Notes under the pieces: model-generated
Told to the model about the DNA's origin: nothing
The model's input: the letters and a program-made list of their open reading frames with translations, nothing else
The model's database searches: none
Translations under genes and position numbers: made by a program
Source of the DNA: Firm-08 sp045546995
GTDB lineage: Bacteria; Bacillota; Clostridia; Oscillospirales; QAKW01
Assembly (NCBI GenBank): GCA_045546995.1
Contig: JAZQDW010000026.1
Coordinates: 1 to 30,180, forward strand
Reading direction: 5' to 3'
DNA: 30,180 nucleotides
Shown here: one piece after another, positions 18,869 to 27,278 of the stretch
Layout: each line of letters begins with the position of its first letter
How positions within the stretch are numbered: the first letter of the stretch is position 1

Positions 18869-19270
18869 ATGAATATCGCGCTTATTGCGGATGAAAAGAA
18901 AAAAGAATTGATGGTACAGTTTTGCATAGCTTACGCAGGCATTTTGTCCAAGCATAACGTGGGTGCCACTGCCACCACCGCCAATCTGATCGCCGAGGCG
19001 ACGGGTATGGAGGTGCAGAAGTTCCTCAGCGGTACGCAGGGCGGCGCCGATCAGATCGCCGCGCGTATTTCCTGCGACGACGTGGATATTATGTTGTATT
19101 TCCGTGACCCATCTACTCCCTCCAAGCTGGAACGGGAGGAAAGCGTGATTTTGCGGTTGTGTGACGTGCACAACGTACCCGTGGCCACCAACATTGCCAC
19201 GGCGGAAGTAATTATTATGGCGCTGGACAGAGGCGATCTGGATTGGCGTATGTATATGAAAAAACAGTAA
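18869..19270 (+). CDS. mgsA: Methylglyoxal synthase-like protein with altered catalytic motifs
   Basis: This 133-residue protein has the MgsA fold. Canonical MgsA turns dihydroxyacetone phosphate into methylglyoxal as a bypass of lower glycolysis. Conserved features are NIALIA at the N-terminus, the phosphate-binding TATTANLIAEATGM, the aspartate D80 (FRDP) and VPVATNIATAE. Compared with the E. coli enzyme as I recall it, several catalytic positions differ. His19-Asp20 are replaced by D8-E9, the GGDQQ catalytic base Asp71 by A60 (GGADQ), His98 by L87 and Asp101 by E90. Spacing is preserved, so these are substitutions rather than a frame error. The ATG follows AAAGGTGAT. The family is clear; activity as a methylglyoxal synthase is doubtful. 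Confidence 0.85.
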   Translation: MNIALIADEKKKELMVQFCIAYAGILSKHNVGATATTANLIAEATGMEVQKFLSGTQGGADQIAARISCDDVDIMLYFRDPSTPSKLEREESVILRLCDVHNVPVATNIATAEVIIMALDRGDLDWRMYMKKQ

Positions 19271-19277
19271 AAAACAC

Positions 19278-19423
19278 TTTCCCGCTGATGCGACTGACAC
19301 CCGCGGAGGGAATACAAATTAAAAGTAAGCGGAGCATTTTGCTCAATAAGGGTGGCACCGCGGAAACTGGTTGTTTTCGCCCCTTAGACACACTGCGTGG
19401 CAGTGTGTCTAAGGGGCTTTTTT
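19278..19423 (+). promoter_or_regulatory. Compact T-box riboswitch leader of hisS-aspS
   Basis: The T-box sequence AAGGGTGGCACCGCG lies at 19348-19362. AAGGG (19348-19352) can pair with CCCTT (19381-19385) and GCGGAAA (19360-19366) with TTTTCGC (19374-19380), leaving the TGGC bulge for an uncharged tRNA ending GCCA. Stem III is GAGC/GCTC (19332-19344). A short Stem I is formed by TTCCC (19279-19283) and GGGAA (19308-19312). Its loop contains GACACC, giving an Asp codon GAC (19296-19298) or, shifted by two bases, a His codon CAC. A G discriminator base agrees with tRNA-Asp. Only 77 nt separate the mgsA stop from the T-box sequence, too little for the usual Stem I distal arm and Stem II. Confidence 0.88.
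19379..19423 (+). terminator. T-box terminator hairpin
   Basis: GCCCCTTAGACACACTG (19379-19395) and its exact complement at 19401-19417 form a 17-bp perfect stem with a CGTGG loop, followed by six T. Its 5' arm shares CCCCTT with the antiterminator, so the two structures exclude each other. This is the standard transcriptional T-box arrangement. Confidence 0.93.
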
Positions 19424-19480
19424 AGTGAATCATCAAGGAAACGGTCGATGATCGATCTGTGAGTTAAGGAGGACAAATAA

Positions 19481-20740
19481 ATGGCAGAAAAAATATCCGC
19501 CCCCAAGGGTATGCTGGACATTTTACCCGAGGACAGCGGCAAGTGGATCGCCCTGGAAAAGGTGATCCGTGATATTTGCGGCCGCTATGGCTTTGAAGAG
19601 ATCCGCACCCCTGTGGTGGAGCATACCGAGGTCTTTTCCCGTGGTGTGGGTGATACCACCGACGTGGTCAGCAAGGAGATGTACACCTTTGAGGACAAGG
19701 GCGGCAGAAGCATCACCCTGCGGCCGGAGGGGACGGCGGGCATCGTGCGTTCCTTTTTGGAACACGGCCTGTACAATGCGCCCCTGCCGGTAAAGCTGTA
19801 TTATCTCATCGGCTGTTACCGTTATGAAAAGCCGCAGAAGGGCCGCCTGCGTGAGTTTCACCAGTTCGGTGTGGAGATGTTCGGCGCCACCGATCCCATC
19901 AGCGACGCCACGGTGATCTCTCTGCCTCACCGTATTTTCAGCGAACTGGGGGTCAGCGGCGTCAAGCTGCACCTCAATTCCATCGGTTGCCGTGAGTGCC
20001 GCAGTCAATACCGTGAAACGCTGAAGGCCTATTTTGAGGACAAAAAGGACAAACTGTGCCCCACCTGCCTGACCCGTCTGGAGAAAAATCCCATGCGGAT
20101 TCTGGATTGTAAGGACGCCGGCTGTAAAGAATTGAGCAAGGATGCGCCTTTGATTTTGGATCATATTTGCACCGACTGCCGTGAGCATTTCGAGCAGGTG
20201 CAGGCCTATCTGACGGCGATGGATATCCCCTTTGAGATCGATCCCCGTATCGTGCGCGGTCTGGATTATTACAACCGCACCGTATTTGAGTTTGTCAGCT
20301 GCGATCTGGGCGCACAGTCCACCGTTTGCGGCGGTGGCCGTTACGACGGTATGACCACCCAGCTGGGCGGCGAGGATTATCCCGGCATCGGCTTTGCCAT
20401 GGGCATCGAGCGGTTTTTGCTGATGTTGGAGAGCCAGAAGATCGAACTGGGCGTCGCCCCGGCACCCGATCTGTACATCGCCCCCATGGGGCAGGCGGCC
20501 AAGGAAAAGACGGCGGCCCTGTTTGCCCGACTGACGGCGGACAACGTCATTGTCGCCACCGACCTGATGGGTAAGAGCCTGAAGGCACAGATGAAATACG
20601 CCAATAAATTGGGCGCCCGATACGTTTTGGTCATCGGCGACGGCGAACTGGAAAGCGGAAAGGCCAATTTGAAGAATATGTCAGACGGCGAGAGCGTGGA
20701 GATCGCATTGGATGCGCTTTCGGCCGCAGATCTGAAATAG
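19481..20740 (+). CDS. hisS: Histidine-tRNA ligase
   Basis: This class II aminoacyl-tRNA synthetase of 419 residues charges tRNA-His. Motif 1 lies around FEEIRTPVVEHTEVFSR, with RPEGTAGIVRS following. Motif 2 is in YRYEKPQKGRLREFHQFGVE. The histidine-specific signatures are RGLDYYNRTVFEF and GGGRYDGM, and motif 3 is GFAMGIERFL. A Cys-rich insertion at about residues 170-245 (CRECRSQ, CPTC, CTDCREH) is common in Firmicute HisRS. The C-terminal anticodon-binding domain begins near VAPAPDLYIAPMG. AAGGAGG precedes the ATG. It is controlled by the T-box leader directly upstream, and aspS follows 12 nt after its stop. Confidence 0.97.
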   Translation: MAEKISAPKGMLDILPEDSGKWIALEKVIRDICGRYGFEEIRTPVVEHTEVFSRGVGDTTDVVSKEMYTFEDKGGRSITLRPEGTAGIVRSFLEHGLYNAPLPVKLYYLIGCYRYEKPQKGRLREFHQFGVEMFGATDPISDATVISLPHRIFSELGVSGVKLHLNSIGCRECRSQYRETLKAYFEDKKDKLCPTCLTRLEKNPMRILDCKDAGCKELSKDAPLILDHICTDCREHFEQVQAYLTAMDIPFEIDPRIVRGLDYYNRTVFEFVSCDLGAQSTVCGGGRYDGMTTQLGGEDYPGIGFAMGIERFLLMLESQKIELGVAPAPDLYIAPMGQAAKEKTAALFARLTADNVIVATDLMGKSLKAQMKYANKLGARYVLVIGDGELESGKANLKNMSDGESVEIALDALSAADLK

Positions 20741-20752
20741 GAGGAAACAACA

Positions 20753-22516
20753 ATGCTTGACAGAACCTGTTATTGCGGTCAGGTAACCGAGGAGATGATC
20801 GGTCAGACCGTTCATTTGTACGGTTGGGTACAGCGCCAGCGTGATCTGGGCGGCCTGATCTTTGTGGACCTGCGGGATCGCAGTGGCATCATCCAGCTGC
20901 AGTTTGACGAAAGCGTCAACAAGCCGGCCTTTGATATTGCCTTCGGCGTTCGCAGTGAATACGTTTTAAAGGCGACCGGTAAGGTGGCCAAGCGTGGCGG
21001 CGCCGTGAATACCGAGCTTGCCACCGGCGCGCTGGAGGTGCTGGTGGACACGGTGGAGATCCTGTCCCGTTCCCGCACCACGCCTTTTGAAATTTTGGAA
21101 AACAGCGACGTAAAAGAGGAATTGCGTCTGAAATACCGTTATCTGGACCTGCGCCGCGGTGATCTGTCCCGCAGCATTATGTTTCGTCACAAGGTAGCCA
21201 AATACGCCCGTGATTATTTCGACGACAACGGATTTATCGAGATCGAAACCCCCATCCTCAACAAATCCACCCCCGAGGGTGCCCGTGACTATCTGGTGCC
21301 CTCCAGAATCCATAAGGGTTGCTTTTACGCCCTGCCGCAAAGTCCGCAGATCTACAAACAGCTGTTGATGATCTCCGGCTTTGACCGTTATATCCAGATC
21401 GCAAAATGCTTCCGTGACGAGGACCTGCGCGCCGACCGTCAGCCGGAATTTACCCAGATCGATATGGAAATGTCCTTTATTGACGAGGACACCATTATGA
21501 CCCTCAACGAGGGCTTTTTGGCCGGTGTATTTAAAAAGCTGTTGGGTGTGGACATTCCCACGCCGTTTCAGCGGATGGAGTACAAGGAGGCTATGGAGCG
21601 CTTTGGCTCGGACAAGCCGGATACCCGTTTCGGCTTTGAACTGCAGGACGTTTCCGCCTTTGCCGAGGGCTGTGGCTTCGGCGTGTTTGAAAATGCCGTC
21701 AAAAACGGCGGCAGCGTTCGCGGTATCAACGTAAAGGGCTATGCGGACAAGATCACCCGTAAGACGGTGGACGCGTTGACCCTCTTCGTTAAGGATTACG
21801 GCGCCAAGGGCCTTGCCTTTGCCCGCTGGACCGAGGAGACGCCTACCTGCTCCTTTGCCAAGTTTATGGACGGTGAAAAGCTGGAGGGAATGTACAAGGC
21901 GCTGGACTTTGAAAAGGGCGACGTTATTCTGCTGGTAGCAGATGAGAATAAGGTGGTCTTTGATGCGCTGGGAGCTTTGCGCTGCGAGGTGGCAAAGCGG
22001 CTGGATATTCTGGATCCCTTCACCTACAACTTCCTGTGGATCACCCACTTCCCGCTGTTTGAGTACAGCAAGGAGGAGGGAAGATATATGGCAATGCACC
22101 ATCCCTTTACCGCTCCCTGCGAGGAGGATCTGCATATGCTGGAGGAAAATCCCTACGGTATGCGCGCCCGCGCCTATGACATCGTGCTCAACGGCTACGA
22201 GTTGGGCGGCGGCAGTATCCGTATCCATACCCCCGAAATGCAGGAAAAAATGTTTGCCGCGCTGGGGTTGGGCGAAGAGGAGGCCAGAGAGAAATTCGGT
22301 TTCCTGATGGATGCCTTCCAATACGGCGCGCCGCCCCACGGCGGTATGGCCTACGGTCTGGACCGTCTGGTGATGCTGATGCAGCAGAAGGCCAACATCA
22401 AGGAGGTCATCGCCTTCCCCAAGGTACAAAATGCAGGCGAGCCGATGAGCGGTTGCCCCGATACCGTGGATCCCAAGCAACTGGCGGAATTGAATATCGC
22501 CATTACCGAGGAATAA
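20753..22516 (+). CDS. aspS: Aspartate-tRNA ligase
   Basis: This class IIb synthetase of 587 residues charges tRNA-Asp. The N-terminal OB-fold anticodon domain spans about residues 1-110 (VHLYGWVQRQRDLGGLIFVDLRDRSG). The catalytic core has IEIETPILNKSTPEGARDYLVPSR, QSPQIYKQLLM, FRDEDLRADRQPEFTQIDMEMSF and GGMAYGLDRLVMLM. A GAD insertion domain (about residues 290-420) marks the bacterial type. The start follows an AGGAGG site. It forms an operon with hisS under the T-box. No terminator is evident between aspS and the downstream ABC cassette, so some co-transcription is possible. Whether it is discriminating or also charges tRNA-Asn was not determined. Confidence 0.97.
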   Translation: MLDRTCYCGQVTEEMIGQTVHLYGWVQRQRDLGGLIFVDLRDRSGIIQLQFDESVNKPAFDIAFGVRSEYVLKATGKVAKRGGAVNTELATGALEVLVDTVEILSRSRTTPFEILENSDVKEELRLKYRYLDLRRGDLSRSIMFRHKVAKYARDYFDDNGFIEIETPILNKSTPEGARDYLVPSRIHKGCFYALPQSPQIYKQLLMISGFDRYIQIAKCFRDEDLRADRQPEFTQIDMEMSFIDEDTIMTLNEGFLAGVFKKLLGVDIPTPFQRMEYKEAMERFGSDKPDTRFGFELQDVSAFAEGCGFGVFENAVKNGGSVRGINVKGYADKITRKTVDALTLFVKDYGAKGLAFARWTEETPTCSFAKFMDGEKLEGMYKALDFEKGDVILLVADENKVVFDALGALRCEVAKRLDILDPFTYNFLWITHFPLFEYSKEEGRYMAMHHPFTAPCEEDLHMLEENPYGMRARAYDIVLNGYELGGGSIRIHTPEMQEKMFAALGLGEEEAREKFGFLMDAFQYGAPPHGGMAYGLDRLVMLMQQKANIKEVIAFPKVQNAGEPMSGCPDTVDPKQLAELNIAITEE

Positions 22517-22531
22517 TTCACAGAAAATTCA

Positions 22532-22545
22532 TACCATATATGGTA
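22532..22545. promoter_or_regulatory. 14-bp perfect palindrome upstream of the ABC cassette
   Basis: TACCATATATGGTA is fully self-complementary and sits in the 66-bp gap between aspS and the ABC ATPase gene. With no loop and no T-tract it is a better candidate for a protein-binding site than for a terminator. No clear -35/-10 pair was found around it. Confidence 0.35.
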
Positions 22546-22582
22546 ACATAAAAAGTAGAATGAATTTAAAGGAGAAAAACCA

Positions 22583-23536
22583 ATGATTCAAGTAGAACAT
22601 CTGGTTAAAAAGTACGGCGACAAGTATGCCGTAAACGATCTGTCCTTCCACATCGGGGAAGGGGAGATCCTGGGCTTTCTGGGCCCCAATGGCGCCGGCA
22701 AATCCACCACGATGAATATTCTGACCGGTTATCTGTCCGCCACCAGCGGCGTGGCGCGGATCGGCGGCATCGACATTCTGGAGGATCCCATCCGGGCCAA
22801 ACAGTTGATCGGCTTTTTGCCTGAGCAGCCGCCCCTGTACGTGGATATGACCGTAAAGGAGTATCTGGACTTTGTCTACGATATCAAACGGGTCAAATTT
22901 CCCCGTCGCCCCCATATCAATGAGATTTGCGAGCTGGTGAAGATCACGGACGTAATGGGCCGCGCTATCCAACATCTTTCCAAGGGTTACAAACAGCGTG
23001 TGGGTCTGGCGCAGGCGCTGATGGGCAACCCGCCGGTATTGATTTTGGATGAACCCACTGTCGGTCTTGACCCCCGGCAGATCATTGAGATCCGCAATCT
23101 GATCAAAAAACTGGGTAAAAACCATACCGTCATTTTGTCCACCCATATCCTGCAGGAGGTACAGTCGGTCTGCGACCGTATCCTCATCATCAACAAGGGA
23201 CAGATCGTGGCAGACGGTAATGCCGAGCAGTTGACCTACAAGGCCGCCGGCAACCGTAAGCTGGTGGCGCGTATCGCCGGTCCCAAGGCCGATGTGATCA
23301 AGATGCTGCGCAGTGTGCCCGACGTCCTCCGTGTGGAATGTCTGGGCAGTCGTGAGACGGGCAGTAATGATTTCCTCATCGAATCCAATCCGGTGGTAGA
23401 TATTCGTAAGCCGTTGTTCAACACCGTTGCGGCCGGTAAATATCCCATGATCGGCCTGAAGAGTATGGATATGTCCCTGGAGGATATGTTCGTCAAACTG
23501 GTTACCGAGGACAGTGAAGGAGGTGCCAACCTGTGA
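22583..23536 (+). CDS. ABC transporter ATP-binding protein (GldA/CcmA-like)
   Basis: This 317-residue cytoplasmic ATPase powers the ABC-2 permease encoded next to it. Walker A is FLGPNGAGKST, the signature region is HLSKGYKQRVGLAQALMG, Walker B is VLILDEPTVGLDPRQ, and a switch His follows in STHIL. The C-terminal 90 residues form the accessory domain usual in GldA-type ATPases. AAAGGAG precedes the ATG. Its stop overlaps the GTG start of the permease (GTGA). In Bacteroidetes the GldA-F-G set is linked to gliding motility, but in Firmicutes such sets have no settled substrate, so only an export-type ABC function is supported. Confidence 0.93.
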   Translation: MIQVEHLVKKYGDKYAVNDLSFHIGEGEILGFLGPNGAGKSTTMNILTGYLSATSGVARIGGIDILEDPIRAKQLIGFLPEQPPLYVDMTVKEYLDFVYDIKRVKFPRRPHINEICELVKITDVMGRAIQHLSKGYKQRVGLAQALMGNPPVLILDEPTVGLDPRQIIEIRNLIKKLGKNHTVILSTHILQEVQSVCDRILIINKGQIVADGNAEQLTYKAAGNRKLVARIAGPKADVIKMLRSVPDVLRVECLGSRETGSNDFLIESNPVVDIRKPLFNTVAAGKYPMIGLKSMDMSLEDMFVKLVTEDSEGGANL

Positions 23537-24237
23537 TCGCTATTTATAAGCGGGAGATGAAAAGTTATTTTACCTCTCCCATCGGATACGTTTACGTATG
23601 CGCCTATCTGTTTGCAATGGCTCTGTTTTTTAAGATGTATATGCTGGATCAGGGCATTTCCAACGTGGTCTATTTCTTCGGCGGCAGTCTGATCATTTAT
23701 ATGTTCCTGGTGCCCATTCTGACCATGAGACTTTTCTCGGAAGAGAAAAAGAGCAAGACCGACCAGATTCTGCTGACCTCGCCGGTCAGTGTTACCGGTA
23801 TCGTGCTGGGTAAGTTTCTGGCGGCGTACAGCGTGTTTATCATCGGCCTGATCCCCACGGTCGCTTCCATCGGCTTTTTGGCCGCTTACGGTTCGGTATC
23901 GATCGGTCTGACGGTAGGCAACTATCTGGGTATTATGCTGTTGGGTATGGCCTTTGTTGCCATCGGTTGCTTCCTCAGCTCCGTTACGGAGAGTCAGGTG
24001 GTTGCCGCCGTGCTCAGCTTTACCGTCATGATGAGCTTGTATTTTATGGATACGCTGGCCAGCTCTATCAACAGCACTTTCGTGACCAACGTGGTCAACT
24101 TTATTTCCGTGTACGATCGGTATGCCGATTTCACCAGTGGACTGTTTTCCCTGTCCTCGGTGGTATATTACATTAGTGTTACGGTGGTCTTTCTGTTTCT
24201 GACCATCCGAATGATTGAGAAAAGGAGATGGAGCTAA
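23533..24237 (+). CDS. ABC-2 type permease (GldF-like)
   Basis: This 234-residue integral membrane protein has six predicted transmembrane helices. The N-terminal YKREMKSYFTSPIGYVY segment is typical of GldF-type permeases, and EEKKSKTDQILLTSPVS forms the cytoplasmic coupling loop between helices 2 and 3. The GTG start overlaps the ATPase stop and has GAAGGAGG upstream. The next gene starts at the base after its stop codon. It should form the membrane channel with the preceding ATPase; the substrate is unknown. Confidence 0.9.
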   Translation: MIAIYKREMKSYFTSPIGYVYVCAYLFAMALFFKMYMLDQGISNVVYFFGGSLIIYMFLVPILTMRLFSEEKKSKTDQILLTSPVSVTGIVLGKFLAAYSVFIIGLIPTVASIGFLAAYGSVSIGLTVGNYLGIMLLGMAFVAIGCFLSSVTESQVVAAVLSFTVMMSLYFMDTLASSINSTFVTNVVNFISVYDRYADFTSGLFSLSSVVYYISVTVVFLFLTIRMIEKRRWS

Positions 24238-25677
24238 ATGGCAAAGAAAAATATTTTCAATTCCCGCCGTTTAAAATACGGCTCCCTGTCCACGGCGTTG
24301 ACCGTTGCCCTGGTGGCGGTGGTGATCATTCTCAACATCGTCTGTACTATGTTGACCACCAATTATTCTTTGAAGCTGGATATCACCGGTGAGGATCTGT
24401 ACAAACTCAATACCCAGACCCTGCAGATCATCGATAAAACGGAAAAGGAGGTTACCTTCACCGTTTTCGCCGATGAGACCGAATATACCGCGCAGTTTAA
24501 AGAGATCCTGCGCCGTATCGTGCGGACCAAGGATCTGTTTACCCTGAAATTTGTCGATCCGGACAAAAACCCCACCTTCGCTTCTTCTTTCGGATCTCAG
24601 TATGATATCAAAGAGGGCGCTCTGATCATGCAATGCGGCAAAAAGCTGCGAATCGTCCAGATGGAAGAAATGTATCAGACGGATAATGAAACCGGCTCGC
24701 TGACCTATCTGCTGGAGGAGCGTGTTGCCTCCGGTCTGCTGAACTTTATGCAGGAACGGGACGAGAAGATCTATTTTGTCACCGGTCACGGTGAATCCAC
24801 CGATGACACCTTCCGTTCACTGTTTTCCAACAACGGTTATACCGTGGAGGACGTACAGCTGTACAAGGGAATGAGCTTTGATCCCGATGCGACGCTGATG
24901 ATCATCGTTGCGCCCGCCCGTGACTATTCGGTGGCGGAGGTCAGCGCTGTGGAGGACTTTTTGACCAATAACTATGAATACGGCAGAAACGTGATGTTCT
25001 TCACCTCTGCCGCTTCGGTACCCTGTCCCAATCTGGAGGGACTGTTGTACGACTGGGGTATTGCGCTGAACCGTGATATGGTCATCGAGAGCGATGCTAC
25101 CCGCTATATCAGCTTGCCCACCATTTTCCAGCCCAACGTGGAGAGCAATGATCTGACCGAAAAACTGACGGTCAGCAACGTGCCCACCATCCTGTCTGCC
25201 GCCCGCAGTATTGTCCCTCGCTTTGAGACCAACGGTAATCTGACGGTGGCGCCGGTGCTGACTACCTCGGAGACCTCGTATGCCAAGCCCACCGGTGAGG
25301 AAAATACCATCACCACCTATGACAAGGAGGAAGGGGATACGGCCGGTCCGCTGAACGTGGCGGTTCTCAGCCAGATGCTGAAGGTTGCCAATAACCAAAA
25401 CGTCTATTCCAACATCTTTGTCAGCGGCTCTGCCGATATGCTGATCTCCGACTATATGGCCTATGCCAACAACGGTGACTTTTTGCTGAATCTGTACGAC
25501 GTAATGATGCAGCGTGAGGGTGAAACGGTACTGGATGCCGTAAAATACTCCGCCAATCAAACGTTGGTACTGACCGACGCGCAAAAGACCACCATCAACG
25601 TTGTGATCATGGGCGTGATTCCCGGTATTATTCTGTTGCTGGGCGTGATTGTCTTTATCCGGAGGAGATACTTATGA
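24238..25677 (+). CDS. GldG-like ABC transporter auxiliary protein
   Basis: This 479-residue protein has one transmembrane helix near residues 15-40 and another near residues 453-475 (VVIMGVIPGIILLLGVIVFI). The large loop between them is predicted to be extracytoplasmic. The loop begins with LDITGEDLYKLNTQT, typical of GldG/DUF-type auxiliary proteins, and contains VTGHGESTDDTFRSLFSNNGY, a hallmark of the same family. The layout matches GldG partners of GldA/GldF ABC systems. It follows the permease with no gap and overlaps the next gene by four bases. Its function is unknown beyond association with the transporter. Confidence 0.85.
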   Translation: MAKKNIFNSRRLKYGSLSTALTVALVAVVIILNIVCTMLTTNYSLKLDITGEDLYKLNTQTLQIIDKTEKEVTFTVFADETEYTAQFKEILRRIVRTKDLFTLKFVDPDKNPTFASSFGSQYDIKEGALIMQCGKKLRIVQMEEMYQTDNETGSLTYLLEERVASGLLNFMQERDEKIYFVTGHGESTDDTFRSLFSNNGYTVEDVQLYKGMSFDPDATLMIIVAPARDYSVAEVSAVEDFLTNNYEYGRNVMFFTSAASVPCPNLEGLLYDWGIALNRDMVIESDATRYISLPTIFQPNVESNDLTEKLTVSNVPTILSAARSIVPRFETNGNLTVAPVLTTSETSYAKPTGEENTITTYDKEEGDTAGPLNVAVLSQMLKVANNQNVYSNIFVSGSADMLISDYMAYANNGDFLLNLYDVMMQREGETVLDAVKYSANQTLVLTDAQKTTINVVIMGVIPGIILLLGVIVFIRRRYL

Positions 25678-27266
25678 TGGATGAAAGAAAGGATCTTCCC
25701 GAGATGGAAAACGAAAACGGTGTTGTAGAGGAAACCCCCGCCGTGAGCGAAGAAACCGTCGAAACGGAAGTGACCGCCGAGGCGCAGACCGAGGAGGGGG
25801 AACTGTTTCAGTACGACGACCCCAAGGCGGCAAAAAAACAGAAAAAGCAACAGCAGCAACAACAGATCCGTAAAGGCTTTGTGCGTAAGCTGATGCCACT
25901 GTTTATCCTGCTGGCTGCCATCGTGGTGCTGGTTGGCGCCTATTTCATCCTGCGTTCCATTGCGCCGGAGGATAACGGCGAAGATCAGGTCAACACCATT
26001 GACGTGGTGGAGCTCAACGCCACCGACGTTAAGACCGTCTCCGTTAAAAACACCAAGGATAATTATATAATGTATAAAAAATCCGGTTCGGTGTATAAGA
26101 TTGAGGGCAAAGAGGACAAGCCGGTGGATGAGGACGTTATTTCCACCTCCATCGGATATCTGTCCGCGATCCAAAGCACCAAGCGGATCATGGTCAGCGG
26201 GGAAGAGCTGGGGGACTACGGCCTGGCCGCGCCGTCCGCCACGGTCACCTTGACTACCAATAAGAAAAAAGAGATCACCCTGTATCTGGGCGGTAAAACC
26301 GCCGGTGACGAATATTATTTCTCGCTGAAGGATGACCCGGAGAGCAAGGACGGTAAGACCGCCGTGTATTTGCTGAGCCAGACCCAGGCGCAGGTTTGCC
26401 AGGCAGACCATTACTATTATTATAAGACGGATATTTCCGGCTATAATTCCTCTACCGATGCGGAAAACATCTCGCCCATCAATATCAGCGGCAGTAAAGG
26501 GACGCACGTCAACGTCTATATGGCCGACGGAGATACCGGTCTGTCCTACGTGATGGACGATCCGGTCAATATGCCCTTCTCTACCTCCGTTATGGACGAG
26601 ATTTTGGGATTGCTGACCACCCTGAACGGGGCCGTGCCGGTGTCGGATGACGTTTCGCAGGCCAATCTTGATAAGGTGGGCCTGACCCAACCGTCTTACG
26701 TTTTGACCTTTGCCAATAATACGGCGGAGCGTACCATTTTGTTCGGCAATACCGACAAAGAAGGTATGGTCTATTGTATGCGGCAGGGAGATAACGTGGT
26801 CTATCAGGTGCAGGAGAGCAGCGTCAAATGCCTGCAGATGGACGTAGCGGATATGTGCGACGTGATCACCTACACCCGTGACGTAGATACCGTTTCGGGT
26901 ATGCTGATTAAATCCAAGGGTAAGACCTATGATATTAAGACAGAGGGTACCGGCGACGAGCGCGTGGTGCACGTAAATAATAAATTAGTAGAAAGCTCCA
27001 TCTTTTCCGAGTTTTATGCCTATCTTTTGGGTATGGAGATCCAGATCGAAGGGGAAAAGCCGGAAGGTGAACCCTATCTGAGTATGGAGGTCTCTCTGAA
27101 AGAGGGCGGCAAAGAAGTGCTAAATTATTATTACGTCAACGACCGTTATTGCTTCTACGAGTTGGACGGTAAGGGTATGTTTTACGTCAGCCGTCAGGCG
27201 GTGGATATCCTGCTTGAAAACGTACAAAAGGTCTATGACAACGAAGAAATCGCCACTGCGTGGTAA
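25674..27266 (+). CDS. DUF4340 domain membrane protein
   Basis: This 530-residue protein has an acidic cytoplasmic head (residues 1-50) and a Lys/Gln-rich tract with six glutamines (residues 51-68). One transmembrane helix (residues 73-93) precedes a long extracytoplasmic region. That region contains DUF4340-type beta repeats, for example DYGLAAPSATVTLTTNKKKEITLYLGG and VGLTQPSYVLTFANNTAERTILFG. DUF4340 proteins commonly accompany GldA-F-G ABC sets in Firmicutes. A GGAGGAG site lies six bases before the ATG, which overlaps the preceding stop. It ends the cassette; a terminator follows 12 nt later. The role is unknown; an extracytoplasmic partner of the transporter is the simplest reading. Confidence 0.85.
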   Translation: MMDERKDLPEMENENGVVEETPAVSEETVETEVTAEAQTEEGELFQYDDPKAAKKQKKQQQQQQIRKGFVRKLMPLFILLAAIVVLVGAYFILRSIAPEDNGEDQVNTIDVVELNATDVKTVSVKNTKDNYIMYKKSGSVYKIEGKEDKPVDEDVISTSIGYLSAIQSTKRIMVSGEELGDYGLAAPSATVTLTTNKKKEITLYLGGKTAGDEYYFSLKDDPESKDGKTAVYLLSQTQAQVCQADHYYYYKTDISGYNSSTDAENISPINISGSKGTHVNVYMADGDTGLSYVMDDPVNMPFSTSVMDEILGLLTTLNGAVPVSDDVSQANLDKVGLTQPSYVLTFANNTAERTILFGNTDKEGMVYCMRQGDNVVYQVQESSVKCLQMDVADMCDVITYTRDVDTVSGMLIKSKGKTYDIKTEGTGDERVVHVNNKLVESSIFSEFYAYLLGMEIQIEGEKPEGEPYLSMEVSLKEGGKEVLNYYYVNDRYCFYELDGKGMFYVSRQAVDILLENVQKVYDNEEIATAW

Positions 27267-27278
27267 AAACAAATGATA

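Noticed and set aside
19230..19278. A full-length canonical T-box Stem I reaching back into mgsA
   Set aside because: I found no pairing partner or distal-loop/AG-bulge motifs in the end of mgsA that would fit; kept as the main alternative to test.
22532..22545. Terminator between aspS and the ABC ATPase gene
   Set aside because: The palindrome has no loop and no following T-run.
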